From Boothiomyces macroporosus (lineage: Eukaryota > Chytridiomycota > Chytridiomycetes > Rhizophydiales > Terramycetaceae), in contig JADGKB010000007.1 of the NCBI GenBank assembly GCA_027604185.1, positions 124,001-188,000 on the forward strand: 64,000 nt of DNA. Direction: 5' to 3'. Each line of letters begins with the position of its first letter. The first letter of the stretch is position 1. Made by a program: the position numbers and the translations under genes. The notes beneath the pieces are model-generated. The model ran no database searches, was not told where the DNA came from, and was given only the letters and a program-made list of their open reading frames with translations. Shown one piece after another: positions 53,194 to 64,000 of this stretch.

Positions 53194-53805
53194 TTATTTA
53201 TTCTTTCCTTCAACAAAGTCTATGTCGATTTCAATATCAAATCCAGGGGCAGGAACAGTAACATCTGGCAGTTGCTGGTAACCAAGAGCCTCCTTTTCGT
53301 ACGAATAGGCAATCACTACAGTAGACAAAACCAAGCTCCCATTCTTGAAATCATCTTTGTTTGGTGCCCATGTAAAGTTTGTGCCATCTGGATATACTTC
53401 TGGATTGCTATGGGTAATTGAAGCAGTAGGCAAGCCTAACACCTTTTCTCTCTTGCAGAATGGAAGGTCAACATGCTTGAACTTGGATACGTCAAAGTCA
53501 GTAAAGTTTCCAAGATGGTTGTGTAAATCAATCCCATTTGTAACATACATCAACAGCCCCTGGTAGCCATTGGTAAGATTTTGTCCTTGCAGTTGGAAAT
53601 TGTAAGTGAGTTGGCCAGTAAGGATAAAGTCATAGTTCATGGATACCTCCATTGAAAAGCCCAAAGAGTATTTGTGGTCGATAGGACGTCTAACACCCGG
53701 CATCCCCCTTTGAATATTGGTTTCGTTAAAGACGCATTGTGGAGAACCATAAGGGAGGGCAGAAGCTAAAGGTATTGCAATTGTCAAGATATTCAAGAGC
53801 TGCAT
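53194..53805 (-). CDS. Secreted Reeler-like domain protein, array member 5
   Basis: Intronless, 203 residues, signal peptide MQLLNILTIAIPLASA. The family blocks are present but more diverged: YGSPQCVFNETNIQRGMPG, SLGFSMEVS, YQGLLMYVTNGIDLHNHLGNFTDFD, LPFCKREKVLGLPTASITHSNPEVY and NFTWAPNKDDFKNG. Insertions lengthen the loop before the LGFS block and the C-terminus (IEIDIDFVEGKNK). It is the oldest-looking copy of the tandem set. N-glycosylation sites (NETN, NLTN, NFTD, NFTW) are frequent. Confidence 0.72.
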   Translation of the reverse strand: MQLLNILTIAIPLASALPYGSPQCVFNETNIQRGMPGVRRPIDHKYSLGFSMEVSMNYDFILTGQLTYNFQLQGQNLTNGYQGLLMYVTNGIDLHNHLGNFTDFDVSKFKHVDLPFCKREKVLGLPTASITHSNPEVYPDGTNFTWAPNKDDFKNGSLVLSTVVIAYSYEKEALGYQQLPDVTVPAPGFDIEIDIDFVEGKNK

Positions 53806-53960
53806 TTGTTGATATTTGATTTCTTTGCCCGCAATTTATGTATTTTCCATCGTCTCACCAAATTCCCAAAAAAGAAGACAAACTCAACATTATCTGTAAT
53901 TACTCATAATGGCGGTTCTGGCAATTCCCCTTTATGAGTAATCGTCCAAAAAAGAGATAA

Positions 53961-54149
53961 ATGAATGCCAAAACAAGCGATCGCATGATCAAATTAGTAA
54001 TGTTAGCAACAACTGAAGTTGAACTAGATGCAAGATGGCTGAACCATTTGATAGAACTGATGCAATTCTTTTGGCATACATTAGATTATGCTAGAAACGA
54101 TATCCTAGAGACATGTCAATCGCGTTTACACTCTGTAAGTCCTAAATGA
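53961..54149 (+). CDS. Possible small ORF, unknown
   Basis: A 62-codon frame in the 540-bp gap before recyclin-1. Its translation (MNAKTSDRMIKLVML, then LDARWLNHLIELMQFF) is compositionally protein-like but unrecognised, with no signal peptide. It could be chance; no context supports it. Confidence 0.15.
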   Translation: MNAKTSDRMIKLVMLATTEVELDARWLNHLIELMQFFWHTLDYARNDILETCQSRLHSVSPK

Positions 54150-54344
54150 AGAGCGCTCATCCTATTTATGATGCGCTCCCTTTTGGGGTTCAATAAGTGT
54201 TGTTAATCTAAAGCTACTCCAGTACGCCGGAACACTTGCAGGCCGAATAAAGGTGATTGAATTAGTTGCGGTAAAAGAATTGACGTAAAATCCAGTTTAT
54301 CACTCTGAAACGCGAAAGTTTTTTGAAGCAATTTCAAATTCAAA

Positions 54345-57015
54345 ATGATGAAAATGCGACAACAGGCAAAGCAACCACCCAACCTGCCACCCAAACAAAT
54401 TACAGCGCTGCCCCCAGATATCGTCTCGAGGATATTTTCTCTACTTCCAGTTCCAGAAATTGTAAACGTTGCCCGTGTATGTCGGAGGTTTAAAGTTCTC
54501 GCATATAACGATGAAGTATATGAATGGAAATTACAAGCATTGGGAATGTCAGACGATGTAATTGATGAACATATGGCTCTTAAGGATTCTCTAGCCGCGA
54601 GATTGAGGAAATTGCCTGGAGGGCAATACCTTCCTGCGGCAGGCAAGCATTTACTAGTGGATGATTTGGATAAAAAGATCAATGAGGGATTCGATGCACC
54701 AAGCATATCAGCTTCGCTGCCGGATGCGAAAGCCTCACATTTAATAATTGGTGCTGGCGGTTTGAAGGCAGCATTGGCGAATGCTGCAAAGACTAAAACA
54801 GAAAAGCCAGCAGTGAAGCAGAAAAAATACGAATTGAATAGACCAGCAAGAGAAGCATTTAAACGGGTATACATGGAATTATATCCCTATTATGTAGATT
54901 TCAAGGATAAATCCAACGACTCGCTCTTGTTTAGAGACTACAAGGATCTATCTGAAATCGGTGCGATTCTAGCAAGATTAGTGCTATTTGACAAGTGCAA
55001 ATTTCTAGCGAGGGATACGACGGATATTTCATTCGGGTTGAAGAATACAGTGGAGTGGTTTGAATCTCTTTTGCTGGGACAATTTGACGGGGCATTTGAT
55101 AGCCACAATATTGAAGAAATGAAGAAGAATGCGCATGCTGCGTTTCAATTGAATGGTGGCTTGGGATGTGTGAATGTGTTTATTTCCAAGAATCCAGGTA
55201 CCTTTTTCTAAAATAGTATTCTTTGATCATACATATAATCCAACGCTGCTAGCTTCAAAGTTACCAACAATCACTGGCCCCTCTGTTGGATATCTGTTTG
55301 CAGACGAGTTTGCAAAGTTTATGGATCATACCCTTGCCAATTGTAAAGTTCAGGCAGACCTGATTAGCCAGGTGTTTGATCCCAGCATCAATGCGCTTAC
55401 GCTATTCATCAACAAAGTTTTTGAAGATTCGATTTCAGAGTACCTTACTTCGCTTTTGGTTGCGGCCAAGGCACGAGAGGGATTGGGAATATATCTGCAC
55501 ACATTGGCAACATCAGTGTATTGTTGCTCCCAATTCGTTGATTTTATAGCGAGTACGAATAAGGAAAAGGTTGACGCTACAACGATTAAAAATCATATTA
55601 ACGATATCTTTTCGCCCTATGTAAATACTTACTTGGAACAAGAGCTGGAACATTTGAAAAAGATAATCAAGATTCAATTAGAAAAATGGGATAATAGAGT
55701 AAAAAATACTAATTCAGAAATCCAAGGACAAAAAGAAGGGGGATGGCAACTATTTGAATGATGCAGAAAAGGCAAGTGCGCATAAAAACAAAGTAATGAA
55801 CACAATGAAGGCAATCATGTTTGCTCCAGTTGCGTTAACGTCAAAACTCGTTGGAGGAGGTAAAAAGCCAGTTAGCACTCCACTGTTGAATGATTCAGAT
55901 CCAATAGATGGAAGCGGCGACGTTAAAGATGATACTGTAACATACCAACTTGATGATGATTCTTTGAATTCTCTTGTGTCATTAGAATTATCGCTGCATT
56001 TGATGCATGCCAATAAGGAAAGTCTTGGAAGGGCACTTGTAATTACAGCATCAACTGACATGACCAAACTCAGGCCTGCGGTTCAGAAAATCTTTATATG
56101 TCTTTTAAAAGCCATTGGTGAAAAGCATTTAAAGCCTGCTTTTGCAATGTAGCCGATATTAATTCTAGTGCAATTGACAGATTAAGTAAATCTGTCCCTG
56201 CTGATTTTGGAGAAGGACAGAAAATGATCAATATGGATTCATTACAATTTTTCGATTTGATTCATATGGGAGATGTTATTCAGCAGATGGTAGATGTATA
56301 TTATGCTGAAGATATCGTAAAATTTCTGTAATTTTAGCGAATGTGGATAGATGAGAACGACTTTTTATCAGATATTATCATTGAAAAGAAGGCTTTCGAA
56401 AGGCTACTGGACGACTCTGTTGCAGCCGGGATGGACAAAGCTATTCAAGTGCTAATCAACCAATGTGAGTTCTTGCTTATATCCGGCCATGCCCTGAACG
56501 ATTACAACCCGAATGTCGCCGCAGTATTTGACTTTAAACCGACAAAAGCATGTAATCAAGTTGTACAGTGTTTAGAAACCCATGTCAAAGTTTTAAAAGG
56601 TTGTATTGAGCAGAGCACAATGGAAGTGTTTTTAGGAGAAGTTTCCGTTCGATTATTCCAGTATTTTATGATTAATTTAGAATCATAATTAAAAATATCA
56701 GAAGACTGCCAGTCAGTCAAACAGGGGCAATGCAACTTATATGGTATTTTGTCTTAATTCAGTGATATGAACAAGTATTACGATTGGGCTTATTCTCTGC
56801 GGCTAAACCAGGCTACGAAAATGTTCCAAGCTCTAAAAGAATTAGGCAATCTGTTTCTGGCGGACGGAAGTGAAGAGTTACGGGGAATGGTCCACGATTT
56901 ACCACGATTTAATGGAGCTCTTCGCATTGAGGAAATCTATGAATTGCTGCAAAGCAGAGTTGATTACAAACAAATTAGGGCACAGGTTGAAGCAAAAGAT
57001 TGTATTATCCAATAA
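54345..57015 (+). CDS. RCY1: Recyclin-1 (F-box and Sec10-like protein)
   Basis: Seven exons (54345-55197, 55217-55698, 55718-56148, 56169-56316, 56338-56660, 56681-56743, 56763-57015; introns 19-21 nt) give 850 residues, matching yeast Rcy1 in size. An F-box is seen at about residues 20-60 (ITALPPDIVSRIFSLLPVPEIVNVARVCRRF). The rest is the exocyst Sec10-like helical repeat region: SLLLGQFDGAFD, FADEFAKFMDHTLANC, SISEYLTSLLVAA, then VKVLKGCIEQSTMEVF and CDMNKYYDWAYSLR. It links SCF ubiquitination to endosome recycling. Without the 19-nt intron at 55699-55717 the gene would seem frameshifted. Sixth exon is 63 nt. Confidence 0.93.
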
Positions 57016-57053
57016 AATTTTAATAAAGTTTTCTCAATTTAAACGTGAATTTA

Positions 57054-59305
57054 TTACAATTCGTCGTGTTCAGATTCAGGTTGCTTTTCTTCTGCCTTTT
57101 CCTTTTCAACTGGCTTTTGTTCAACTCCCAATACATCTCTAAAGACAGTTTCCAAAGTGTTAATGAAAGCGGTTGGGTTACGAACATCGTAGCCACTGCC
57201 AATAGCGTAGATTTCAAACAAGGCAGCTGGCAAATGCTTGATACTATCGGTGTTTCCTTCTTTTACGTTCTCCAACAACTTTTCTACAAGAGGGTGGGTC
57301 TAAATTAGGTAATTCTTACAGGATTGATTTCCATGATTCTCTTTTGCTCAAGATAGAATTTAAGCATGTAGTTTTCTTTACCGCTTGATTGCATAACCAT
57401 CATCTTTTCTTGGGAAGGAGATAGACCCATGCTTCCAGGAACAACAACGAGTGGTGCAGTTTCCAAATGGAATGAGACTTTTACCTCAGAGACCTTATCT
57501 TCCAGTTTTTCCTTTAGCCAGTCAGTTAATGGCTCGTATTTTTCCTTGATGGCAGTTTCCTCTGCTGCAGTTTCATCATCTTCAGTTCCCAACTTTAATC
57601 CAGGTTTTTGGATATTCTGCAAAGGCAAATCATTGAACTGCTTTAGAGATTCAGTAGTAGTCAAATATTCTTCAAATGAATCAGACAAGTATAATACTTC
57701 GTAACCTTTCGAGATCAACTTTTCAGCTAATGGTGATGCTTTTGCGCTTTCCAAGCTAATACCAGCAGAGAAATAGATTTGAGGTTGACCTTCCTTCATA
57801 CGGTCAACATATTCTTGCAATGAAGTGTATTCCTTTGAGGAAGATTCAAATCTAAGCAACTTTAACAGTTTTTTTCTGTGGGTAGTCTTGGCATCATATA
57901 AACCATATCTGAATGCTTGCTTGTATTCTTTATGAATGAGTTTGAACTTTTCTTTGTCATCTTCTGATAATTGAATCAACAAATCCAAGGCTTTAGAAAT
58001 AATCTTGTTTTTGATTATTTTCAAGAATGCATGGTTTTGAAGAGTTTCTCTTGACACGTTGAGTGGAATATCGTCAGTGTCAATCAAAACTTTGAGGAAG
58101 CCCAACCACTTTGGTAAAAAGTCTGATAATTCGTCAGTGATAAAGACACGCTTGACAAACAATTGAACATTCTTTAATTGCGGAGCATCTGGTTGCAAAA
58201 ACTGGATTAAAACGATAATACCTTTTGAGGTGGGCTTGAAGGGATAAACAACAGTCCAGTAAACTCATTTTCACCTTCCAATTTGAAATGGCTGTGAGCA
58301 ATAGGGTCAGAAAATTCTTTAAAGTGAGCTTTGAAGAATGACTTGTATTCCTCGTCAGTCACGTCAGATGGAGATCTCGTCCAAATAGGTTTGTTTTCAT
58401 TTACCAAATCCCATTCTTGCACAGTTTTGCTAACAGTCTTTGGTTTCTTTTCTTCTTCAGTGACATCTTCAACATCTTCGTTAAATTCGCTTACCTTCTC
58501 CAGGAACATCGGTATCTTCGACAGCTTCTTCAATAGTTTTTTCGACATAGAGATAAATTGGGAAATTGACAAACTCAGAGTGCTTTTGAATGATTTCCTT
58601 CAGCTTTTCAGTTTCCAAGAATTCAGCAGCGTCCTTTTTCAAATGCAAGATGATTTCAGTTCCTCTTCCAAGAGTATTGCCTCTAGGATCTTTGGTGATT
58701 TTGAAATTGGATTGAGAGTCAGAGGACCAGACGTATTGATCATCTTTGTTATTCTTTGAAATAACAGTAACTCTGTCAGCTACCAAGAAAGACGAGTAAA
58801 ATCCGACACCGAATTGTCCAATTAAACCTGGATCTGTCAGGTTTTGCTTTTCAAGGTTCTTCAAGAATTCTTCAGTTCCAGACTGGATTAAGAGTCAAAT
58901 ACCTTGGCAATAGTCCCCAAATTATCATGAAGTTGGGTCTTTGTCATGCCAACACCAGTATCCCTGATAGACAGCAAGTTTTTTTCCTTCCGTTAGTATA
59001 AACTACCTTATCGCTTGAAATATAAATCTTCAATTCTTCATTAGTTTCTAATTCCGCTTTGTTTGTAAGGGACTGGAATCTGATCTTGTCCAAAGCGTCT
59101 GCAGAGTTGCTGATCAATTCACGCAAAAATACGTCTGTATTAGCACCTACGAACCTTTGGTTTTGTACAAGGAGTGAATGATAATGTCCATCACTTTGTT
59201 CACTTGGGTTTCAAACTTGAATTCTTGACCATCTTTAGTTAGCTCATCAACATCTTGTATTGCGAACACGCACAAGATGAACTGAAAGAGATACAGCAAT
59301 TTCAT
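57054..59305 (-). CDS. Endoplasmic reticulum Hsp90 (GRP94-like)
   Basis: Seven exons (59305-59155, 59134-59007, 58986-58903, 58882-58495, 58475-58222, 58201-57320, 57299-57054; introns 19-20 nt) give 710 residues. It has a signal peptide ([18 protein letters not shown]), the ATPase domain with [43 protein letters not shown] and IILHLKKD, the charged linker ([13 protein letters not shown]), the middle domain ([37 protein letters not shown]) and a C-terminal EHDEL retention signal. It folds secretory clients in the ER lumen, matching the many secreted products of this window. It is shorter than animal GRP94 but complete. Confidence 0.96.
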
Positions 59306-59494
59306 TAGAAAAAGAAACTGCAAGTAGCGCTATTTGTATTCCTGTTGATTTGTCGCCCTCTGATTGGTCACAGCTGGCGTGACATTGGAAGACGATGGAA
59401 AAATCAGTGTCAAATTTGATGCAGCTAAGTTGTCCATATTGCGCGACGGCAATTGCAAAAAAGGATAAATTTGTGAGACAACATTTATTGCAAT

Positions 59495-61122
59495 TTAGAG
59501 AATAATACAACACTTACATCCTGCAGATTCTACAGGAGGTTGTGCAAAAGAAGTAGGTTGTTCCTTTTCAACAGCAGCAGGGGCTGGTACAGAAGATGGG
59601 GCTACAGATGTATCAGCAGGTTTTGAAACTTCACTGCCATCTGGTAATTGGCCGAGAGATTTGAGGGTTAATCTGCGTTCAGCTTCTTTCATCATTTTAT
59701 CTGTTTCTAATTCAGCCAGCAACTGCACTTCTTCAGCAATTCTTTCCTTGTCTGATAGTTCTTTGTGCAGTTGGAATACTTGTTGTTCAGCTATTCTATT
59801 GAGTTCTTGCATCTTTTTATCCTCTTCAACTTGAGCAGCAGATGGGACTACACCAGTTGATTGGGTCACTACAGACGTGCCAATTGATTCCCTCTTTGTT
59901 TCAGCAGCAAGGAGGGCTAATCTAGCTTGTTCTTCGGCATCCCTTCTAGCTTTTTCTTCAGCTTCAATCTTGGCCCTTTCTTCGGCTTCCTTGCGTGCTT
60001 TCTCTTCGGCTTCCTTTCTAGCCTTTTCTTCAGCTTCACGAGCAACGCGCTCAGCTTCTTCCTTTTCAGCTTTTTCTTGTGCGATTCTCTTTTCTTCGGC
60101 TATTCTGGCTTCTTCCTCCTTCTTGGCCAAATATGCCTTCTTTTCTTCATCCGACATTTTCTAAATCAGTCAGCGAGTACCTTAAAACGCTGCTCTTCTT
60201 CAAACTTTTCTAATGCATTTTGTTGCTTGGACAACTTTTGAACTCTTTCTAATTCAGCTTCTCTTTGAAGGCGTAATTCTTCCTGACGTTTTTGTTCTGC
60301 TTCAAGTTCAACTTTTTCTTTCAAAATGCGGGCTTTTTCAAAGGCTTGTTCTTCTTGTTCCTTTTTAATACGAGCTTCTTCAAGTTCCTTTAATCTAAGC
60401 GCCTCTTGCTTTTCCCTTTCAAATCGCTCCATTTTTTCTTGTTGCTTTCGTAATTTTTCTTGTCTTTCTAATTCCTGTCTTTTCAGCTCCTCTTCTTCCG
60501 CTCTTTTTGCGGCTTCCTGTTTTTCCCTTTCAAAGCGCTCCATTTGCTCCTGTTGCTTTCTCAATTTTTCCTGGCGTTCTAGTTCTTTACGTTGAAGCTC
60601 TTCTTCCTCGAGTCTCTTCTTTTCGGCAGCTTCTCGCTCGACCTTTTCTTTTAAAATTCTGGCTTTTTCAAACGCAATTGCTTCTTGTTCTTTTTGCAAT
60701 CTTTCAGCTTCTAATCTCTTTTCCTCAAGTTGCTGTTGCTTTTTAATTTCGAATGCTGCCATAGTAGCACTTCTGTCTACGCCTGGTGTGCCTGGCTGGA
60801 CGTCTTTAAGAGGTTCTCCTTCTTGAAATGGGTCAGCAGTCTCTTCAACAACTGCTGCGGTTTGGACTACTTCGGATTTGACATTTTCAGCCCTGATATT
60901 TTCCGAGGAAGCAACGCCCGTAGTTTCCTGTACTTTAGCTTGAGTAACTACTTCTACTGCACTGGGGTGGACTTCTTGTGTAATGACACCTTCCTGTCCA
61001 TTTGCTCCAGATACTTCTACTGGCTGAGATGGTATGCTTGGAACGGCATTATCGACAACGGATGATTCTGTCACTTTAGTTTCGTTCGATTCGCTATTAG
61101 CTACTTGCTCTGCTCCATCCAT
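59495..61122 (-). CDS. Long charged coiled-coil protein with CaaX lipidation end
   Basis: Two exons (61122-60181, 60160-59495; 20-nt intron) give 535 residues. The first 110 are acidic and disordered. Then comes a single long helix rich in Glu, Lys, Arg and Gln (about 120-420) with internal repeats: ERQEKLRKQQEQMERFEREKQEA occurs twice with small changes, as do FEKARILKEKVE and EEKARKEAEE. The C-terminus SAGCKCCIIL carries a CIIL CaaX box (X=Leu, geranylgeranyl type) with two extra Cys that could be palmitoylated. A membrane-anchored coiled-coil scaffold is inferred. Not recognised by family; single-helix regions such as this are common in cytoskeleton linkers. Confidence 0.75.
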
Positions 61123-61524
61123 TTTTCTATATCAATTTCCGATAGTTTTAATGGCGAGTTTTTTTCGACCTTCACAGTTTCCCGATTCCAAGGTGGCGTT
61201 TATTGCATTGGCTCCACAAAGTCCTAAATGAATCAAAAGCCAACGTGAGATGGATAAATGAGGGCGGAAGAGATAGACTCAAGGGAAATATTTATCCGGC
61301 GATAATAAAATGAGAAAATTGATCTTTTCACGGTATTCATAGCCTCTAAACATGAAACCAAAATATCCTAATTAACCATTGCGGTCGAATCATTTTGCAA
61401 CGCCTTTCTTCAATAACGCCGAGTACCATTAAAGGAGTATTTTACATATGAAAGGGGGCTTTCTTCATCTGTTGTATCTAGGGAAAATCAAAATATTTTG
61501 ACAATATAGTGGAAATTGATTTAT

Positions 61525-62280
61525 TTAAAAGAACCACGCAAAGAGCAAAAGAGCGCTTGCAGTTGCGCTTATTGAGCAATACAAGTATTGGGAGTTTGAC
61601 AAGTGGCCTGAGCCAGATGGAATGACAGCGCTGGTTAATGCGACATAAGTGGCTGCAGGAACTTGAGAGGATTGGACACTTGATACAGGAGGGTAGACTG
61701 AGTTTGAAGTGGTTGCAGCAGGACTAGGTTGTGCAGCGTATAAGGTTTGGGCCTGTTGTACAATGCTTGCCAATGGCAATACAGGTAAAACTTGCCAAGC
61801 TGGGAAACCGGCTGAATCGACAGTCCCACCTACCATTGCCATAACTTGGAGATCAGTGATAGCTACTTCTTGAGAGCTTCCATACCAAGTAACCACAGCC
61901 TGGGAGAATGTAATTGGATTTGGGTTGGTGTGTGTGATTGTAGAGTTCAAATATGGCTGAGTAACGAAATCTCCTAGGCATGCGAATTGCGAAAGTGTTT
62001 TGTACTTTACTGGATTGTAAGAGAAACTTCCAAGATGTCGGTTAGGGGAGGAAGCCGTGTTCACGTAAATCAAGATTCCGGTAAAAGTAGCGAAGGTAGG
62101 ATGATTAACAGTTATAGAAACTGATCCGTCTGAATTTGGACTAGCAGATAGATAGTAGCCCAAATCTGGAGTCTGAGCACCCATTGCCAAGAATCTCTGC
62201 ATATTCAACGGGATTGAACAGACTGGACTGCCGGAAGGCAATTGCAATGAAGATCCTACTAATAGAAAACTGAGTAGCAT
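61525..62280 (-). CDS. Reeler-like protein with GPI-anchor-type C-terminus
   Basis: Intronless, 251 residues from ATG 62280 (signal peptide MLLSFLLVGSSLQL). It shares the family frame of the 49-54 kb array: PSGSPVCSIP, LGYYLSASPNSDGSVSITV, FTGILIYVNTASSPNRHLGSFS, a second Cys (FACLGDF) and STITHTNPNPITF before VVTWYGS. After that a Pro/Ser/Ala/Gln stalk is followed by small residues (PSGSGHLSN) and a hydrophobic end (ISATASALLLFAWFF), a GPI attachment pattern. It is thus a surface-bound paralogue of the soluble set, 8 kb away and apparently an old duplicate. Confidence 0.75.
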   Translation of the reverse strand: MLLSFLLVGSSLQLPSGSPVCSIPLNMQRFLAMGAQTPDLGYYLSASPNSDGSVSITVNHPTFATFTGILIYVNTASSPNRHLGSFSYNPVKYKTLSQFACLGDFVTQPYLNSTITHTNPNPITFSQAVVTWYGSSQEVAITDLQVMAMVGGTVDSAGFPAWQVLPVLPLASIVQQAQTLYAAQPSPAATTSNSVYPPVSSVQSSQVPAATYVALTSAVIPSGSGHLSNSQYLYCSISATASALLLFAWFF

Positions 62281-62371
62281 AGCCAAATAGTAAAGAAGTG
62301 GATGAGATTTGTTTTGTTTCTATCTTGCATTGTTTTTTTATTTTTTTTCTTCAACTTGAAGCTAATACCTG

Positions 62372-62893
62372 ATGGGCACTACAAACAACAAGAAGAAAAC
62401 TTTAAAGAATATCAAGGGATTGGATAAAGCGCATCCGTATTCTCGAAAGGCGAGTCAAATGAAGAGAGCAATTCTCCGCACTTCAACAATGTCAACAAAA
62501 GATTCCTTGCGACAGGAACCTAAACAAAGAGTGGTCGACAAGCTGCTGTGGTTCAAAGAAAAGGCTGATGATGTTCTAACATTGGACCAGTTGCGAGAAG
62601 TAATTGAAGAATATATCAATAGAAATATGGAAGAAATCATGGAATTGAAAAAGAATTGGAGGCAAGGAAGACCAAAGCCAAACCGCTTAGATTTGTTGGA
62701 GAATTTGCATTCAAAAGAAATGCAGGACTTTAAGTTAGGATTTGAAGTCCCAGATTTGACAAACAAGGATGTTATTGATTACTATAAAGTCTGGAAGGGT
62801 GATTACAATGCGATTTCTGACATCAAGATAGTTAGAGTCAAACAAACAGCTGACAGCGGAGAAAATGATTCAGTTATGAAGGATGATCAATAA
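62372..62893 (+). CDS. TMA16: TMA16 family ribosome-associated protein
   Basis: Intronless, 173 residues. The N-terminus is basic (NKKKTLKNIKGLDKAHPYSRKASQMKRAILR) with the HPYSRKA motif of Tma16, followed by VVDKLLWFKEKAD, LREVIEEYINRNMEEIMELKKNWRQGRPKPNRLDLLENLHSKE and GFEVPDLTNKDVIDYYKVWKGDY. Tma16 binds pre-60S particles and the ribosome in the nucleus and cytoplasm. Its TAA lies in the palindrome AATAAATTTATT, also serving the convergent ESS2 gene. Confidence 0.93.
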   Translation: MGTTNNKKKTLKNIKGLDKAHPYSRKASQMKRAILRTSTMSTKDSLRQEPKQRVVDKLLWFKEKADDVLTLDQLREVIEEYINRNMEEIMELKKNWRQGRPKPNRLDLLENLHSKEMQDFKLGFEVPDLTNKDVIDYYKVWKGDYNAISDIKIVRVKQTADSGENDSVMKDDQ

Positions 62894-62917
62894 ATTTATT
62901 TTTTAATACACATTAAG

Positions 62918-64000
62918 TTACAGATTTAGCAGGTTGTCTGTAATTGAGCTATCTGGTTTAGGTTTTGTGGAAGTTGTTTGAACTGGTTTAATAAGTTTGC
63001 CACTCTTGATTTTAGGGGTTCCTGTTTTCATTCTTTGTGGGGTAAATCCAGATATGCGGCCAGGAGTACGGTTTGTAGGGGTGGAATAGCTTGCCCTCAA
63101 TGCATTATCAATTCCTACCCCAATTGATTTTGCAAGGGCTTGCAAAGCTGGTGATTGCCCTCGTGTTAATGGCGTTTTGAATCTAGGAGTAGCACCTTGA
63201 CGTTTCCTGATGGCTTCTGTAGCCTTATCAGAAAGCTTGTTTGCCAAGACTTCCCTTCTAGGTGTTTGAGCCATGGAAAAAGTTGGTCCATCGTGAGCTT
63301 GGCCAGAATCAACTAGTATAGGAGTGGATTCAATCATACCCCAAGTCATCAATTCTGATGGGTCCACATCTTCGTTTGGTTTCAATTCAGGGGTAGCAGG
63401 AACTAAATCATAGCCGTTTTGTTTCTTTGGAGAAGAGTTACTTGGGAATAGTCCAGGAGTCGCTTTTGCCATCACATCCCATACTTTTTGTGTTTGCAAA
63501 TCTATTCCCGCCTTTGTTTCGCTGAGTCTAACTGGTGGTGGTACTTTAAATCTGGTCGCAGCATGAACGATTTCTTTTGGAGCAGCCCGAGTGATTGGAA
63601 TTTCATGAGCAGCGAGTTCTTTACCCTCCGGTACATACATTAGTGCAGATTTGGGCTATGGTTAGGTCAATCTTACATTATGCTCCCAGGTAACTACAGG
63701 TTTTGCTTCTTTTGAACTACCAGATTCGATCAAAAACTTTTCCGGAAGAGTTATTGCTTTTTCCTTCTCGTAGAACCAATGATGCAGCTCTCTATTTGCA
63801 GCGTTTTGTTTGTGTACTATCGTTCCGAACGAAGCATCGTCTTCGCTCGTAAATTTGGTTTGATAAGCGTCCAGTCGTAATCCTTTTTCTTGATCTTCCG
63901 GCTTTGCCAGTTGTTCTTTCAAATGAGCCGCTCTAGCGGTATCCATATTAGAAATTGCATCCAATAATTCGTTTTGAACTTTAAGCTTATCCAAATCCGG
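62918..64000 (-). CDS. ESS2: ESS2/DGCR14-like spliceosome protein, 5' end outside window
   Basis: Partial, open at base 64000. Visible exons are 64000-63677 and 63655-62918 (21-nt intron). Motifs of the family are LDAYQTKFTSEDDASFGTIVHKQN, HHWFYEKEK, SALMYVPEGK, RAAPKEIVHAATRF and TPLMTWG-type repeats (SELMTWGMIESTPILVD), with a terminal SP/TP-rich, basic region (TPGRISGFTPQRMKTGTPKI). ESS2 (Bis1 in fission yeast) joins the late spliceosome. It is intriguing here because splicing of 20-nt introns demands an adapted machine, but this protein looks ordinary. Confidence 0.92.

Noticed and set aside
55699..55760. Apparent +1 frameshift at a G run in recyclin-1
   Set aside because: Removal of a canonical 19-nt GT-AG intron at 55699-55717 restores the frame and gives family-like sequence, so no frameshift or sequencing error is needed.

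Overview
The window is nuclear DNA of a eukaryote on the fungal side of the opisthokonts, packed as tightly as many bacterial genomes. The evidence is a fungal-type CBM1 on a GH7 cellulase, a recyclin-1 type F-box/exocyst-like protein, a septin, a fungal-style Ctr copper transporter, UBA4, an HDEL-tailed ER Hsp90, PEX12, Dicer and ATG2. Two genes carry the p25-alpha (TPPP) domain, which across eukaryotes goes with having a flagellum, so a zoosporic lineage is likely. A flagellated, algal-wall-degrading relative of fungi such as an aphelid (or another early-branching zoosporic group) fits best. This placement is inference; no marker gene here settles it. The nuclear code is standard, with TAA, TAG and TGA all used as stops.

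The outstanding property is intron size. Gene models built from protein continuity need about 80 introns. All but one are 19-23 nt long (mode 20), nearly all GT-AG, and most have a TTAAT, CTAAT or TTAAC-like branch sequence ending a few bases before the AG. All thirteen introns whose length is a multiple of three carry an in-frame stop. Two micro-exons (6 nt and 4 nt) occur. Intergenic gaps are often 2-60 nt, and many TAA stops lie inside AATAAA hexamers.

Layout. 1-7036: PAS-kinase C-terminus (partial), a low-complexity protein with QT motifs, and a GAF plus degenerate class III cyclase protein with a CaaX end. 7086-14228 (minus): Dicer, RTF2, a polytopic membrane protein and a conserved HhH-like protein. 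14316-25325: mitoribosomal uS15, UDP-glucose pyrophosphorylase, a tiny GPI-type peptide, a transmembrane PDI, prefoldin 2, NDUFAF5, PEX12, a 7-TM protein and a septin. 25783-31526: secreted GH7 cellulase, C2H2 factor, Ctr transporter. 31992-38534: UBA4, a Copia-Gag/TPPP chimera, a TPPP, GT17, an overlapping HAD/metallo-beta-lactamase pair and a Cys-rich secreted protein. 38842-49116: NDUFS8, a small membrane protein, a HeH/LEM-type membrane protein, aspartic protease, SDR, an acidic microprotein and ATG2. 49584-53805: five tandem Reeler-like secreted proteins. 54345-64000: recyclin-1, ER Hsp90, a prenylated coiled coil, a GPI-type Reeler-like paralogue, TMA16 and ESS2 (partial).

Themes: a secretory set (GH7, aspartic protease, Reeler-like array, Cys-rich protein, GPI peptide) often driven by TATA boxes about 25-35 nt upstream of the ATG; ER folding (PDI, Hsp90); mitochondrial complex I and its assembly factor; RNA silencing and splicing (Dicer, ESS2); and autophagy and recycling (ATG2, recyclin-1). 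Exon coordinates are given in each entry. They were inferred by eye from reading frame and family similarity, not from transcripts.
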